DNA from: Polynucleobacter sp. UK-Kesae-W10 | Lineage (GTDB): Bacteria; Pseudomonadota; Gammaproteobacteria; Burkholderiales; Burkholderiaceae | Length of the DNA stretch: 64,000 nt | Direction of reading: 5' to 3' | NCBI RefSeq assembly: GCF_018881575.1 | Contig: NZ_JACVQB010000003.1 | Location: 124,001-188,000 of the forward strand | Shown here: piece after piece, positions 19,747-28,511 of the stretch | Numbering within the stretch: position 1 is the first letter of the stretch | Layout: each line of letters starts with the position of its first letter | The notes under the pieces: generated by a model | Told to the model about the DNA's origin: nothing | Databases searched by the model: none | Seen by the model: the letters and a program-made list of their open reading frames with translations, nothing else | Position numbers and translations under genes: made by a program

Positions 19747-21192
19747 TTACTGGTTTTTGCTCGCCCCCTTTGCGCTGGTTTTGCTACTTGGGGACACCGA
19801 ACTAGCATTTTTCGCAGATTTTGCAAGCCCTGTCGATGCGGATTTATGCTGAGATGCAGCATTTTTTGATGAAGAATTACCCTTAGAGGCGGCATTTTGT
19901 ACTCCTTTTGAGGGTTCACACTTCACAGCCTTGGCGCCTTTTGAGCTTTTGGCGCCTTTACTATTTTTGGCAGGCGCAGAACATTTTGGTTGCGGTGGGG
20001 GTGGCTTTTCTAGGCTGAGGCTAGCGTTATCTGCCATGGCCGATGAAACATCGCCTGAATGACCATTGGATTTGGGGATCAATACTGTTGAGCCTGCTTT
20101 AATCCGCATCCCTTTTGGAATGCCGTTAACTTGCCTTAAAGCCTCCGCATCTACGCCAAGCGTTTTAGCGGCCTGATCCACATTCTCAGTTTTACTCACT
20201 TTCACTGCTGTCCAGGTTGAAAGCGGTTTGTTGTAGCGCTTTAGATTCTCTTGAAATATTTCTGCATGACCAAACGGCAAAAGTATTTGCTGGTTCGCAT
20301 TACTCAGAATCACGGGTTTATTAAATGAAGGGTTTAAGCTTTGAAATTCTTCCGGTGGAATTTCTGCCAACTTAATCGCCAAGGCAACGTCAATATCGTT
20401 ACCTACATCAACTGCTACAAAGTACGGGTGATTTTCAAGCTCCGGCAACACAATTCCATAGGCCGATGGATCGAGCACAATTTGGCGATAAGCCATCAAT
20501 TTGGGTACGTAATTACGAGTTTCACGAGGTAGCGTCAGACTCTCATAGTCAGTAGGTAAGCCTTGCGCAAGGTTTCGCTTTTGGGCTTTCAAAATATTGC
20601 CTGCTCCCCAGTTATAGGCTGCTAGAGCAAGTTCCCAGCTTCCAAATTGGTTATTTAAACGCTGCAGGTAATCTAAAGCGGCATCGGTTGATTGCAAAAC
20701 ATCGCGTCGTTCATCACGAAATACGTTTTGCGTCAATTGAAAGTCTTTTCCAGTGGCAGGCATAAATTGCCATAAGCCCACTGCTTTCGCATTGGATTTA
20801 GCATTGGTGACAAATGCGCTTTCCACAAATGGCAGTAATGCAATCTCAGTTGGCATATTGCGTGCATTGACCTCTTGCACGATATAAAACAAATAACGTG
20901 AAGAGCGAGCCATGGAGCGATTGACATAGTCAGGGCGACTGCTTAACCAACGCACCTGCTCAATCTCTAAAGGACTATTCATGGGCTCCATCTGAAAGCC
21001 ATCCCGAATACGAAGCCATAAGTTATCTGAAGGTGCATACACCTTACTGACTGACTGATTCTTTAAATTGACGCGAGTCGCTTTAGATGAACGAGGGCTC
21101 CCTTTTACAGGCGTATCAGAGGACCACTCACCGGTGCTAGCGCAACCCGACAGAAAAACGGCAATCAATATTGCCGCGTATATCAAGCGCAT
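19747..21192 (-). CDS. mltD: MltD-like membrane-bound lytic murein transglycosylase with LysM domains
   Basis: Cleaves peptidoglycan glycan strands. The start at 21192 gives a lipoprotein signal (MRLIYAAILIAVFLSGCAST, lipobox LSGC) and 481 aa. The SLT domain contains the catalytic Glu in LLPFVESAFVTN and the GLWQFMPATG and LALAAYNWGAGN motifs. Two LysM-like repeats follow, the last ending in RIKAGSTVLIPKS. The last ~85 residues are a Lys/Ser/Ala-rich low-complexity tail, unlike E. coli MltD. The ATG overlaps the gloB stop by one base (TAATG). Confidence 0.9.
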   Translation of the reverse strand: MRLIYAAILIAVFLSGCASTGEWSSDTPVKGSPRSSKATRVNLKNQSVSKVYAPSDNLWLRIRDGFQMEPMNSPLEIEQVRWLSSRPDYVNRSMARSSRYLFYIVQEVNARNMPTEIALLPFVESAFVTNAKSNAKAVGLWQFMPATGKDFQLTQNVFRDERRDVLQSTDAALDYLQRLNNQFGSWELALAAYNWGAGNILKAQKRNLAQGLPTDYESLTLPRETRNYVPKLMAYRQIVLDPSAYGIVLPELENHPYFVAVDVGNDIDVALAIKLAEIPPEEFQSLNPSFNKPVILSNANQQILLPFGHAEIFQENLKRYNKPLSTWTAVKVSKTENVDQAAKTLGVDAEALRQVNGIPKGMRIKAGSTVLIPKSNGHSGDVSSAMADNASLSLEKPPPPQPKCSAPAKNSKGAKSSKGAKAVKCEPSKGVQNAASKGNSSSKNAASQHKSASTGLAKSAKNASSVSPSSKTSAKGASKNQ

Positions 21193-22001
21193 TAAAACCG
21201 GTCTTTCCAAGCACGTATTACAGCCAATACATGAGCGGGGGTTGGTAAATCAACTTGTCCTGAAATCGTTTTTGCAGATGCCTGAACCTCGGCTTGATCA
21301 CAGCGCATAAAAGGATTGACCTGCAATTCTTGGCCAATAGTAGTCGGCAATGTTGGCAAACCTTTAGCGCGCAATTCTTGCGCCCTCTGTGACCAGGAAA
21401 GCAAATTCACATTATTCGGTTCAACAGCTAATGCAAAGCGAATATTCGATAAGGTGTACTCGTGAGTGCAATAGACCAAAGTATTTTTTGGTAACGCCGC
21501 AAACTTTCCTAATGATTGACTCATTTGCGTGGGAGTTCCCTCAAACAAACGACCGCAACCAGATGCAAATAAGGTATCGCCACAAAACAGCATAGGCTCA
21601 ACCACATTGGCCTGCATATTGGCAAAATAAGCGATGTGGCTCAAAGTATGCCCCGGTACTTCATATACTTTTAGGCTGATGCGTGGTGATTCAATGTCAA
21701 GCTTATCGCCTTCTTTTGCAATCTGAGTACGGCCGGGAATATTGTCGCCAACTGGCCCATAAACTGGAATATGAGCCCCCAAAGCCTGCAAAAGATTCAG
21801 AATCCCGCCGGTGTGGTCGGCATGGTGATGGGTAATGAGGATACCCTTGAGTGTTAGGCCAGATTTGCTAAGGTACTCCAAAACAGGAGCGGAATCGCCT
21901 GGATCAACTACCAATGCACAATGCCCATCATGGATACACCAAATGTAGTTGTCATCAAAAGCGGGGATTGGCCAAACCTGCAATAAAGTATTCTTATCCA
22001 T
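21192..22001 (-). CDS. gloB: Hydroxyacylglutathione hydrolase GloB (glyoxalase II)
   Basis: Hydrolyses S-lactoylglutathione to lactate and glutathione in methylglyoxal detoxification. The start at 22001 gives 269 aa beginning MDKNTLLQVWPIPAFDDNYI, which aligns with the family; the longer open frame upstream is Gly/Arg-rich and lies opposite the divergent methyltransferase gene. Metallo-beta-lactamase motif THHHADHTGG, VPGHTLSHIAYF, FCGDTLFASGCGRLFEG and YCTHEYTLSN are all present. Upstream of mltD, with coupled stop/start. Confidence 0.96.
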   Translation of the reverse strand: MDKNTLLQVWPIPAFDDNYIWCIHDGHCALVVDPGDSAPVLEYLSKSGLTLKGILITHHHADHTGGILNLLQALGAHIPVYGPVGDNIPGRTQIAKEGDKLDIESPRISLKVYEVPGHTLSHIAYFANMQANVVEPMLFCGDTLFASGCGRLFEGTPTQMSQSLGKFAALPKNTLVYCTHEYTLSNIRFALAVEPNNVNLLSWSQRAQELRAKGLPTLPTTIGQELQVNPFMRCDQAEVQASAKTISGQVDLPTPAHVLAVIRAWKDRF

Positions 22002-22007
22002 ATACCG

Positions 22008-22814
22008 ATGATACCAACCCCACCCATTCCCTCGCAGACCCCTGCACCCCCTTGGAGCTCTTGGGAGAAATGGCTGCAATCCCCTCCAGGGCGTTATGTC
22101 CTGGGCTGGGAGCAACGGTGCTTCAATCAAATCGTAGCCGATGTATTTGGCTTTCATGCGGTCCAAATTGGCCTACCCCAAATCAATGCGCTTGCCGAAA
22201 ATCGCATGCCGCTGCAAGCCATTTTGGTGCACTCACATGACAGCCGACAAGAGGCGGCGCGTTTTAACTGGCACCCCATTGAGGGTAGCGCAACGGAATT
22301 GCCATTTGCCAATGAAAGCATTGACCTCATTGTTTTGCCCCATGTCCTGGAATTTGCCGCCGACCCTCACCACATCCTTCGGGAGGTAGATCGCGTCTTA
22401 AGACCCGAAGGCAGATTAGTGATCTCGGGCTTCAATCCAGCCAGTCTTTGGGGTGCTCGACAGTATCTCAGTAGACTTATTGGCAACCCCTATCTACCTC
22501 GAGATGGTCAATTTATTAGCCTCATACGGGTAAAGGATTGGCTGCAACTGCTCAACTACTCTCTCGATCGAGGCCATTTTGGCTGCTATAAATTCCCCTT
22601 GCAGGGGCAGTCCGCTATGCAAAGTATGGATTTTTTAGAACCCATGGGCAATCGATGGTGGCCTATTTTTGGGGCAGTATTCTTGGTATCAGCCATTAAA
22701 CGCCATCAAGGCATCCGCCTGATTGGTCAGGTGGTGCCCAAGCGAGTCGCCCCCATCACTCAATTAGCCCCAGCTGCCGAACGTAATCAGCTAAAGACTA
22801 GAAAGACCAAGTAA
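22008..22814 (+). CDS. SAM-dependent class I methyltransferase
   Basis: 268 aa. A degenerate SAM-binding region is followed by IEGSATELPFANESIDLIVL, HVLEFAADPHHILREVDRVL and RPEGRLVISGFNPASLWGAR, as in Methyltransf_11 proteins. Conserved in many betaproteobacteria between gloB and rnhA; the substrate is unknown. The ATG at 22008 is the only suitable start and sits 6 bp from the divergent gloB start, with no visible ribosome-binding site, so the promoter would lie inside gloB. The Pro/Trp-rich N-terminus and basic C-terminus (LKTRKTK) are unremarkable otherwise. Confidence 0.82.
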   Translation: MIPTPPIPSQTPAPPWSSWEKWLQSPPGRYVLGWEQRCFNQIVADVFGFHAVQIGLPQINALAENRMPLQAILVHSHDSRQEAARFNWHPIEGSATELPFANESIDLIVLPHVLEFAADPHHILREVDRVLRPEGRLVISGFNPASLWGARQYLSRLIGNPYLPRDGQFISLIRVKDWLQLLNYSLDRGHFGCYKFPLQGQSAMQSMDFLEPMGNRWWPIFGAVFLVSAIKRHQGIRLIGQVVPKRVAPITQLAPAAERNQLKTRKTK

Positions 22815-22823
22815 ATTACTGTC

Positions 22824-23288
22824 ATGCCGCATACCGAATCTAGCCACCACAAGCCCCATATCGTGATTTATACCGATGGCGCCTGCAAAGGAAATCCGGG
22901 GCCCGGTGGTTGGGGCGCCGTTCTGCGCTCTGGCGGACACGAAAAGCATATTCACGGCGGAGAAAAGCTCACCACGAATAACCGCATGGAAATTAGCGCT
23001 GTTATTTTTGCCCTCAAAGCCCTCAAACAACCCAGCTCTGTGGAGCTGTGGACAGACTCCCAATATGTCCAAAAAGGCGTAACCGAATGGCTCGAAGGCT
23101 GGAAAAAGCGTGGCTGGAAGACCGCCAGCAAGGATCCCGTGAAAAATGCCGATCTTTGGCAAGAATTGGACTCCCTTCTCCCCGGCCATCAGATCTCCTG
23201 GCACTGGGTTCGGGGTCATAACGGCCACCCTGGCAACGAGCTAGCCGATCAGCTTGCCAACAAGGGTGTGGAAGAGTTTTTGCCCTAG
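22824..23288 (+). CDS. rnhA: Ribonuclease HI
   Basis: Degrades RNA in RNA-DNA hybrids. 154 aa, normal for type HI. The catalytic acidic residues are visible: Asp in [18 protein letters not shown], Glu in [11 protein letters not shown], Asp in LWTDSQYV and Asp in GNELADQLA; the His loop is [13 protein letters not shown]. The gene lies 9 nt after the methyltransferase stop and is probably co-transcribed. No strong ribosome-binding site is visible. Confidence 0.97.
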   Translation: MPHTESSHHKPHIVIYTDGACKGNPGPGGWGAVLRSGGHEKHIHGGEKLTTNNRMEISAVIFALKALKQPSSVELWTDSQYVQKGVTEWLEGWKKRGWKTASKDPVKNADLWQELDSLLPGHQISWHWVRGHNGHPGNELADQLANKGVEEFLP

Positions 23289-23401
23289 GGCTAATAAGCC
23301 TGCAGCCCTGCACCAAATAGCGCTCTTATGAGAGAATGAATAGGCTCTAAAAGTGGTCATAAACAGCATTTAAACAATAAAAAACAGAGAAAAACGAGAC
23401 T

Positions 23402-24700
23402 GTGTCAAAAATAGAAACTTCACTCGATCAATTGCTTGTGAAATTGGGTCAATTTAAAAATGTTGCTAAAACTCGCTTGTGCGCACTTTGGCAAAAACTC
23501 TCTCCACAGGCAGACAAGCTCAAGAAAATAGATTACGCCTCCGCAAAAGCGTTCGTGGTGAAATTTAAATGGCGCCTTTTGCTGGCGCTGATTCTGCTCT
23601 ATGCAGCTTCAAAAACCTATGATTATTTTTTTCCTGCAGCAGATAAAGCAGGCGGTCCCGTCACTGTAACTACCGTTGTTGTAGAAAAGAAAGATGTCCC
23701 GCTCATTATTGAGGCCACAGGCACAATCGTTTCTAACAGTATTGTGGATATCCGCCCCATGGTGACCAATACCGTTGCCAAAATTAGCGTCAAAGATGGT
23801 CAGGAAGTAAAAGCTGGCGATCTATTGTTTACCTTAGATGACCGTAACGACAAGGCTAATTATGAAAAACTAAAGGCTTTGGCAGACGATGCGCAAAAGC
23901 AATATTTGCGCGCTAAGGAATTGGTTGCCAAAAACTTTATCTCTAAAGCTGGCCTGGAAACGTCTCTGGCTAATGCGAAGTCCGCCCAAGCAGCTGCTCG
24001 TGCAGCAGAAGTGCAATTGTCCTTCGATTACATTCGCTCACCGATTGATGGGCGTGCCGGTATCGTGAACGTATTCCCTGGCTCTTTAGTTCAAGCTAGC
24101 AATGTGGTGACTACTGCTACTAGCTCGACTGCAACATCTAGCGTTGGATCAATGGTGACAATTACCCAATTAAATCCCATCAATGTGCAGTTTGTAATTC
24201 CTGAAAAGGATATTCCCATCATTCTGGAGAATCAGTTAGATGGTGAGGCCATGAATGTCCAAGTGACGATCGGCGAAAACAGTAAAAAAACCTATGAAGG
24301 CAAGGTGCTCGTTGTGGATAACCAAGTTGACCCATCCATTGCGGCTGTTAGAGTAAAAGCGCAAATCCCCAATGACTCCATGACTTTGCTCCCGGGGCAA
24401 TTTGCTCGTGTTTCTTTAATAGCCAATACCTTAAAAGATGCCCTATCAATACCATCCCAGGCGGTTGTGATTAATCCCCGAGGAAAGTTGGTTTACGTTG
24501 TTGATAAGGACGGTAAAGCTGTCTCAAAACCCATTAAGGTGGCTTATGAATACCAGGGGTCTTCAGTTGTTACAGGAATTGAAAGCGGAGACAAGGTTGT
24601 GGTTGAAGGCAAACAAAATCTTCGTCCCGGCAGTAAGGTGCGGGAAGCAAAAGCAAGTCAAGAGTCTAACCAACCTCCAGCAGTAACTGAGAAGAAATGA
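23402..24700 (+). CDS. RND efflux periplasmic adaptor subunit
   Basis: Membrane-fusion protein linking an RND pump to an outer-membrane channel. 432 aa, starting with GTG at 23402. A ~57-residue charged N-terminal segment precedes the single membrane helix (about 58-72). Then come the barrel-sandwich/lipoyl halves (ATGTIVSNSIVDIRPMVTN; VKDGQEVKAGDLLFTLDD), the alpha hairpin, SFDYIRSPIDGRAG and the beta-barrel domain ending in LLPGQFARVSLI. It overlaps the pump gene by 4 nt (ATGA). MdtA-like by family; the substrate is not predictable. Confidence 0.9.
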   Translation: MSKIETSLDQLLVKLGQFKNVAKTRLCALWQKLSPQADKLKKIDYASAKAFVVKFKWRLLLALILLYAASKTYDYFFPAADKAGGPVTVTTVVVEKKDVPLIIEATGTIVSNSIVDIRPMVTNTVAKISVKDGQEVKAGDLLFTLDDRNDKANYEKLKALADDAQKQYLRAKELVAKNFISKAGLETSLANAKSAQAAARAAEVQLSFDYIRSPIDGRAGIVNVFPGSLVQASNVVTTATSSTATSSVGSMVTITQLNPINVQFVIPEKDIPIILENQLDGEAMNVQVTIGENSKKTYEGKVLVVDNQVDPSIAAVRVKAQIPNDSMTLLPGQFARVSLIANTLKDALSIPSQAVVINPRGKLVYVVDKDGKAVSKPIKVAYEYQGSSVVTGIESGDKVVVEGKQNLRPGSKVREAKASQESNQPPAVTEKK

Positions 24701-27700
24701 CCCTATCCGAATTATGTATCCGTCGCCCCGTAATGACGGTATTGCTCTCTGTTGCTACTGTTATTGCAGGTACTGTTGCTTACCTTAAAATCCCTGTAGC
24801 CGCTTTACCAAGCTTCAACTCTCCGGTCATTTCCGTGAGCGCATCTTTGCCAGGTGCATCGCCTGAAAATATGGCCTCTGCTGTAGCGTTGCCCCTGGAA
24901 AAAGAATTTTCCACGATTGATGGCATCTCTGTTATCAGTTCTACGAACTCCTTGGGTAGCACGAGCATCACCCTAGAATTTAATAACGATCGCGATATTG
25001 ATAAAGCGGCGGTTGATGTCCAAGCAGCACTGTTGCGTGCTCAGAAGCGACTTCCAATTGAAATGACGGTTCCCCCGTCCTATCGCAAAATTAATCCTGC
25101 AGACACGCCCGTCTTAGTGGTCCGCATGAGCTCTCCCTCAATCAGCCTTTCAGACCTCAACCAATACGCTGAAAATTTGCTATCGCCTAATTTATCTACG
25201 ATTAGTGGAGTTGCTCAAGTACTCGTTTATGGCGCAAAGCGCTATGCGGTTCGAGTCAGAGTCCATCCGGATGCCCTGGCTAATCGCAATTTGACAATTG
25301 ATGATGTTGCAATCGCTATTAATAAAGCAAACTCTAACAGTCCAGTAGGCGTATTGGATGGGCCAAGACAAGCCATTACGATTTACGCTAATCCTCAGAT
25401 GGTCAGACCCGAGGAGTTTGCAAACCTCATTGTCAGCCAAAAAAATGGGTTGCCTATCTATTTAAAAGATGTAGCTGAAGTTGTAGAAAGTTATGAGGAT
25501 GTCAAAACCCTCGCTAGCTCAAATGGGGAACGCTCAATTGCTATTGCTGTATTGCGACAGCCAGGCGCCAATACAGTTGACGTTGTGAATTCAGTCAAAG
25601 CGCTTTTGCCACAATTACAAAAGCAAATGCCTGAGTCGGTACGTCTTCAACTACTAAACGATCGATCTCTGTCGATTATTGAAGCAATTCATGATGTCAA
25701 CATCACGCTTGCCTTAACGGTTTTATTGGTTGTACTGGTGATTTTCCTGTTTCTTAAACATGCCTCGGCAACCATCATTCCATCAATTAGCCTACCAATC
25801 TCTCTCATTGGTGCGTTCTTCTTGCTGTATTTCTTGGGCTACAGCCTGGACAATATCTCGCTGCTGGGAATTACCTTAGCGGTTGGTTTGGTAGTTGATG
25901 ATGCAATTGTGGTTCTTGAGAACATCATGCGATATGTTGAAGAGGGTATGGAGCCACTCAAGGCATCACTCAAAGGAAGTAAAGAAGTTGGATTCACCAT
26001 CATCTCTATCTCCATTTCATTGGTGGCTGTATTTATTCCAATCTTCTTTATGGCAGGGCCAATTGGTCTTCTTTTTAGAGAATTTGCCGTTGTAGTCTCA
26101 TTGTCGATCTTGGTATCCGCAATTGTTTCCTTAACTGTTGTACCAATGTTGTGCAGCCGGTTTCTACCAAAACCAGGCGTTCATGCAAAGGAATATGCGA
26201 TCAATAAGAAATTTGACCGACTCTTTGATTGGATGCTCAAAACTTACATCCACTATTTGGATTTGGCCCTCAAAAATCGCAAGATAGTTCTCTGGGGTGC
26301 GCTTTCTACTTTTGTTTTAACTGTTGTGCTTTTCATAAACAGTCCAAAGGGATTCTTTCCCGAGGAAGATATTGGGCAAATTCTGGCAACGACTGAAGCA
26401 TCTGAAGATATCTCCTTTAAAGCCATGCTAGCCCTGCAAGATCGCGCTGCTGAATTGGTCAATACAGATCCAAACGTTGCTAGCTCTATTTCCGTTATTG
26501 GAGGTGGCGCAAGTTCCGGCTACAACACTGGAAGAATATTCATCATTCTGAAGCCCAAAAGTGACCGCGCCAAAATGGCCAAAATCATGGAGGGCTTGCG
26601 CGCGAAATTTAAAGAAATTCCTGGCCTGCAGGTCTACATGCGCCCTGTTCAAAACCTCCAGCTCGGCGGCAAAAGTAGTAAGAGTCGTTATCAATTTACC
26701 CTCCAAAGCGTAGGCTTTGAGGGGGTCAATGAATGGGCTGACAAGCTAATGCAGAAAATGCGGAGCGATCCCATCTTCCGCGATGTCACTAGCGACTCTC
26801 AGCTGAAGGGTTTAAACGTCAAAATTAATATTGACCGCGAGAAAGCAGCCAGCGCTGGCGTGAATATTGCCGATATTCGAACTGCCCTCTATTCAGCTTT
26901 TGGCGAGAAACAAGTTTCCACCATATACACGCCTGTCAACACCTATTACGTCATTCTAGAAGCCGCTGAAGAGGACCGTCAATTCGAAACTGATTTAAAT
27001 AAAATCTTTGTTCGAGGACGTGCAACGGATAAACTTATCCCACTATCTAGTCTAGCCACTTATACGAGAACAGTAGGTCCTACCGCGGTAAACCATCAAG
27101 GTCAAATCCCAGCGGTAACGCTCTCCTTTAACCTTGCGCCTGACGTCTTCCTGGGTGATGCGACAAAAAAGATTGAGGAGTACACCAAGCAAATAGACCT
27201 ACCCCCTTCTATCATCACAAGTTATGGTGGTGATGCAGCCGTGTTTAAAAGCAACCAATCTGGGCAGATTATTTTGATTCTTTCCGCCTTGGGTGTCATC
27301 TACATATTGCTGGGTGTGCTCTATGAGAGTTACATCCACCCACTCACTATTTTGGCTGGGCTGCCATCCGCTGCCATTGGCGCCATCTTGGCACTGCGTA
27401 TTTTTGGATTTGAGCTCACCATCATTGCCTCAATTGGTATTTTGCTATTGATTGGTATCGTCAAGAAAAATGCGATTCTGATGATCGACTTTGCTCTTGA
27501 TGCTCAGCGCAATCAGGGTATGACTCCTGAAAAAGCGATACGCGAAGCTTGTATTTTGCGTTTCCGACCAATCATGATGACCACCTTTGCCGCCTTAATG
27601 GGTGCCCTGCCGATTGCATTTGGACTTGGTGCAGGCGCTGAGCTTCGTCAACCCCTTGGCATCAGTGTTGCAGGCGGCCTGATCTTCTCGCAATTTGTGA

Positions 27701-27795
27701 CGCTCATCATCACACCAGTCATTTATCTTTACCTGGATAAATATGCTGGCAATGGTCCAATGGATATTCCTGCTTCCGTATTGGAGGGAACCTAA
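24697..27795 (+). CDS. RND efflux inner-membrane transporter (AcrB/MdtB-like)
   Basis: 1032-aa proton-driven pump of the HAE-1 type. Twelve membrane segments are expected, with large periplasmic loops after the first and seventh. N-terminus MTLSELCIRRPVMTVLLSVA, the LAVGLVVDDAIVVLENIMRY region with its paired Asp of the proton relay, and FRPIMMTTFAALMGALPIAF near the C-terminus are classic RND motifs. Co-translated with the adaptor upstream and overlapping dnaQ downstream by one base. No outer-membrane factor gene is adjacent, so it probably shares a TolC-like protein encoded elsewhere. Confidence 0.93.
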   Translation: MTLSELCIRRPVMTVLLSVATVIAGTVAYLKIPVAALPSFNSPVISVSASLPGASPENMASAVALPLEKEFSTIDGISVISSTNSLGSTSITLEFNNDRDIDKAAVDVQAALLRAQKRLPIEMTVPPSYRKINPADTPVLVVRMSSPSISLSDLNQYAENLLSPNLSTISGVAQVLVYGAKRYAVRVRVHPDALANRNLTIDDVAIAINKANSNSPVGVLDGPRQAITIYANPQMVRPEEFANLIVSQKNGLPIYLKDVAEVVESYEDVKTLASSNGERSIAIAVLRQPGANTVDVVNSVKALLPQLQKQMPESVRLQLLNDRSLSIIEAIHDVNITLALTVLLVVLVIFLFLKHASATIIPSISLPISLIGAFFLLYFLGYSLDNISLLGITLAVGLVVDDAIVVLENIMRYVEEGMEPLKASLKGSKEVGFTIISISISLVAVFIPIFFMAGPIGLLFREFAVVVSLSILVSAIVSLTVVPMLCSRFLPKPGVHAKEYAINKKFDRLFDWMLKTYIHYLDLALKNRKIVLWGALSTFVLTVVLFINSPKGFFPEEDIGQILATTEASEDISFKAMLALQDRAAELVNTDPNVASSISVIGGGASSGYNTGRIFIILKPKSDRAKMAKIMEGLRAKFKEIPGLQVYMRPVQNLQLGGKSSKSRYQFTLQSVGFEGVNEWADKLMQKMRSDPIFRDVTSDSQLKGLNVKINIDREKAASAGVNIADIRTALYSAFGEKQVSTIYTPVNTYYVILEAAEEDRQFETDLNKIFVRGRATDKLIPLSSLATYTRTVGPTAVNHQGQIPAVTLSFNLAPDVFLGDATKKIEEYTKQIDLPPSIITSYGGDAAVFKSNQSGQIILILSALGVIYILLGVLYESYIHPLTILAGLPSAAIGAILALRIFGFELTIIASIGILLLIGIVKKNAILMIDFALDAQRNQGMTPEKAIREACILRFRPIMMTTFAALMGALPIAFGLGAGAELRQPLGISVAGGLIFSQFVTLIITPVIYLYLDKYAGNGPMDIPASVLEGT

Positions 27796-28511
27796 TGCGT
27801 CAAGTCATTCTCGATACTGAAACAACGGGATTAAATCCCGCTACTGGCGATCGCATCATTGAAATTGGGTGCGTTGAAGTCATTGATCGTCGCCTCACAG
27901 ATAGAACTTTTCATTACTACATCAACCCTGAGCGCGATATTGATGCCGGGGCTTTTGCTGTCCATGGCCTCTCTAGAGAGTTTTTGTCAGATAAGCCCGT
28001 CTTTGGCAATATCGTTGAGCAATTGATTGAATTTGTGGATGGCGCTGAAATAGTGATTCACAACGCAGCGTTTGACTTGGGCTTTTTGGATAATGAATTT
28101 GCTTTACTCAAGCGCCCACCATTCCGCGGTCTTGCCTCTAAGATCATTGACACCTTGTTAGATGCTCGCCAAATGTTTCCTGGCAAGCGTAATTCTCTAG
28201 ATGCACTATGTGAGCGTTTCTCGATTAGCAATGATCACCGAACGCTCCACGGCGCTTTATTGGATGCCCAACTACTAGCTGAGGTTTACATCGCCATGAC
28301 CCGGGGTCAGGAAGATCTCTCAATTGATCTGATTGACTATACCGTTGGTGCAGATGAATCCGGGCATACAAAAGCCTTGCCAATTAATTTAAAGGTGATT
28401 CAAGCAAGCGCAGAGGATTGCCAGCTGCATGAAAAAGTCTTGGCTGAAATTACTAAAGCTAGCAAAAAAGATCCCATCTGGAGCCTGTCTAGCGCTCCAT
28501 CAGCGACTTAA
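27795..28511 (+). CDS. dnaQ: DNA polymerase III epsilon subunit (3'-5' proofreading exonuclease)
   Basis: Proofreading exonuclease of the replicase. 238 aa. Exo I DTETTGLNP (from residue 7), Exo II HNAAFDLGFLDNE and Exo III HRTLHGALLDAQLLAEVY give the DEDDh catalytic set. Its ATG overlaps the RND pump stop (TAATG), linking it to the efflux genes, though rnhA-dnaQ adjacency is more usual; the RND pair separates them here. The stop overlaps the convergent TPR gene stop by 4 bp. Confidence 0.95.
   Translation: MRQVILDTETTGLNPATGDRIIEIGCVEVIDRRLTDRTFHYYINPERDIDAGAFAVHGLSREFLSDKPVFGNIVEQLIEFVDGAEIVIHNAAFDLGFLDNEFALLKRPPFRGLASKIIDTLLDARQMFPGKRNSLDALCERFSISNDHRTLHGALLDAQLLAEVYIAMTRGQEDLSIDLIDYTVGADESGHTKALPINLKVIQASAEDCQLHEKVLAEITKASKKDPIWSLSSAPSAT

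Noticed and set aside
22002..22166. Upstream extension of gloB (55 extra codons)
   Set aside because: The extension is Gly/Arg-rich, does not resemble GloB and runs opposite the methyltransferase gene.
23289..23340. GGGCT...AGCCC repeat after rnhA as a terminator
   Set aside because: A 5-bp stem without a T tract; not convincing.
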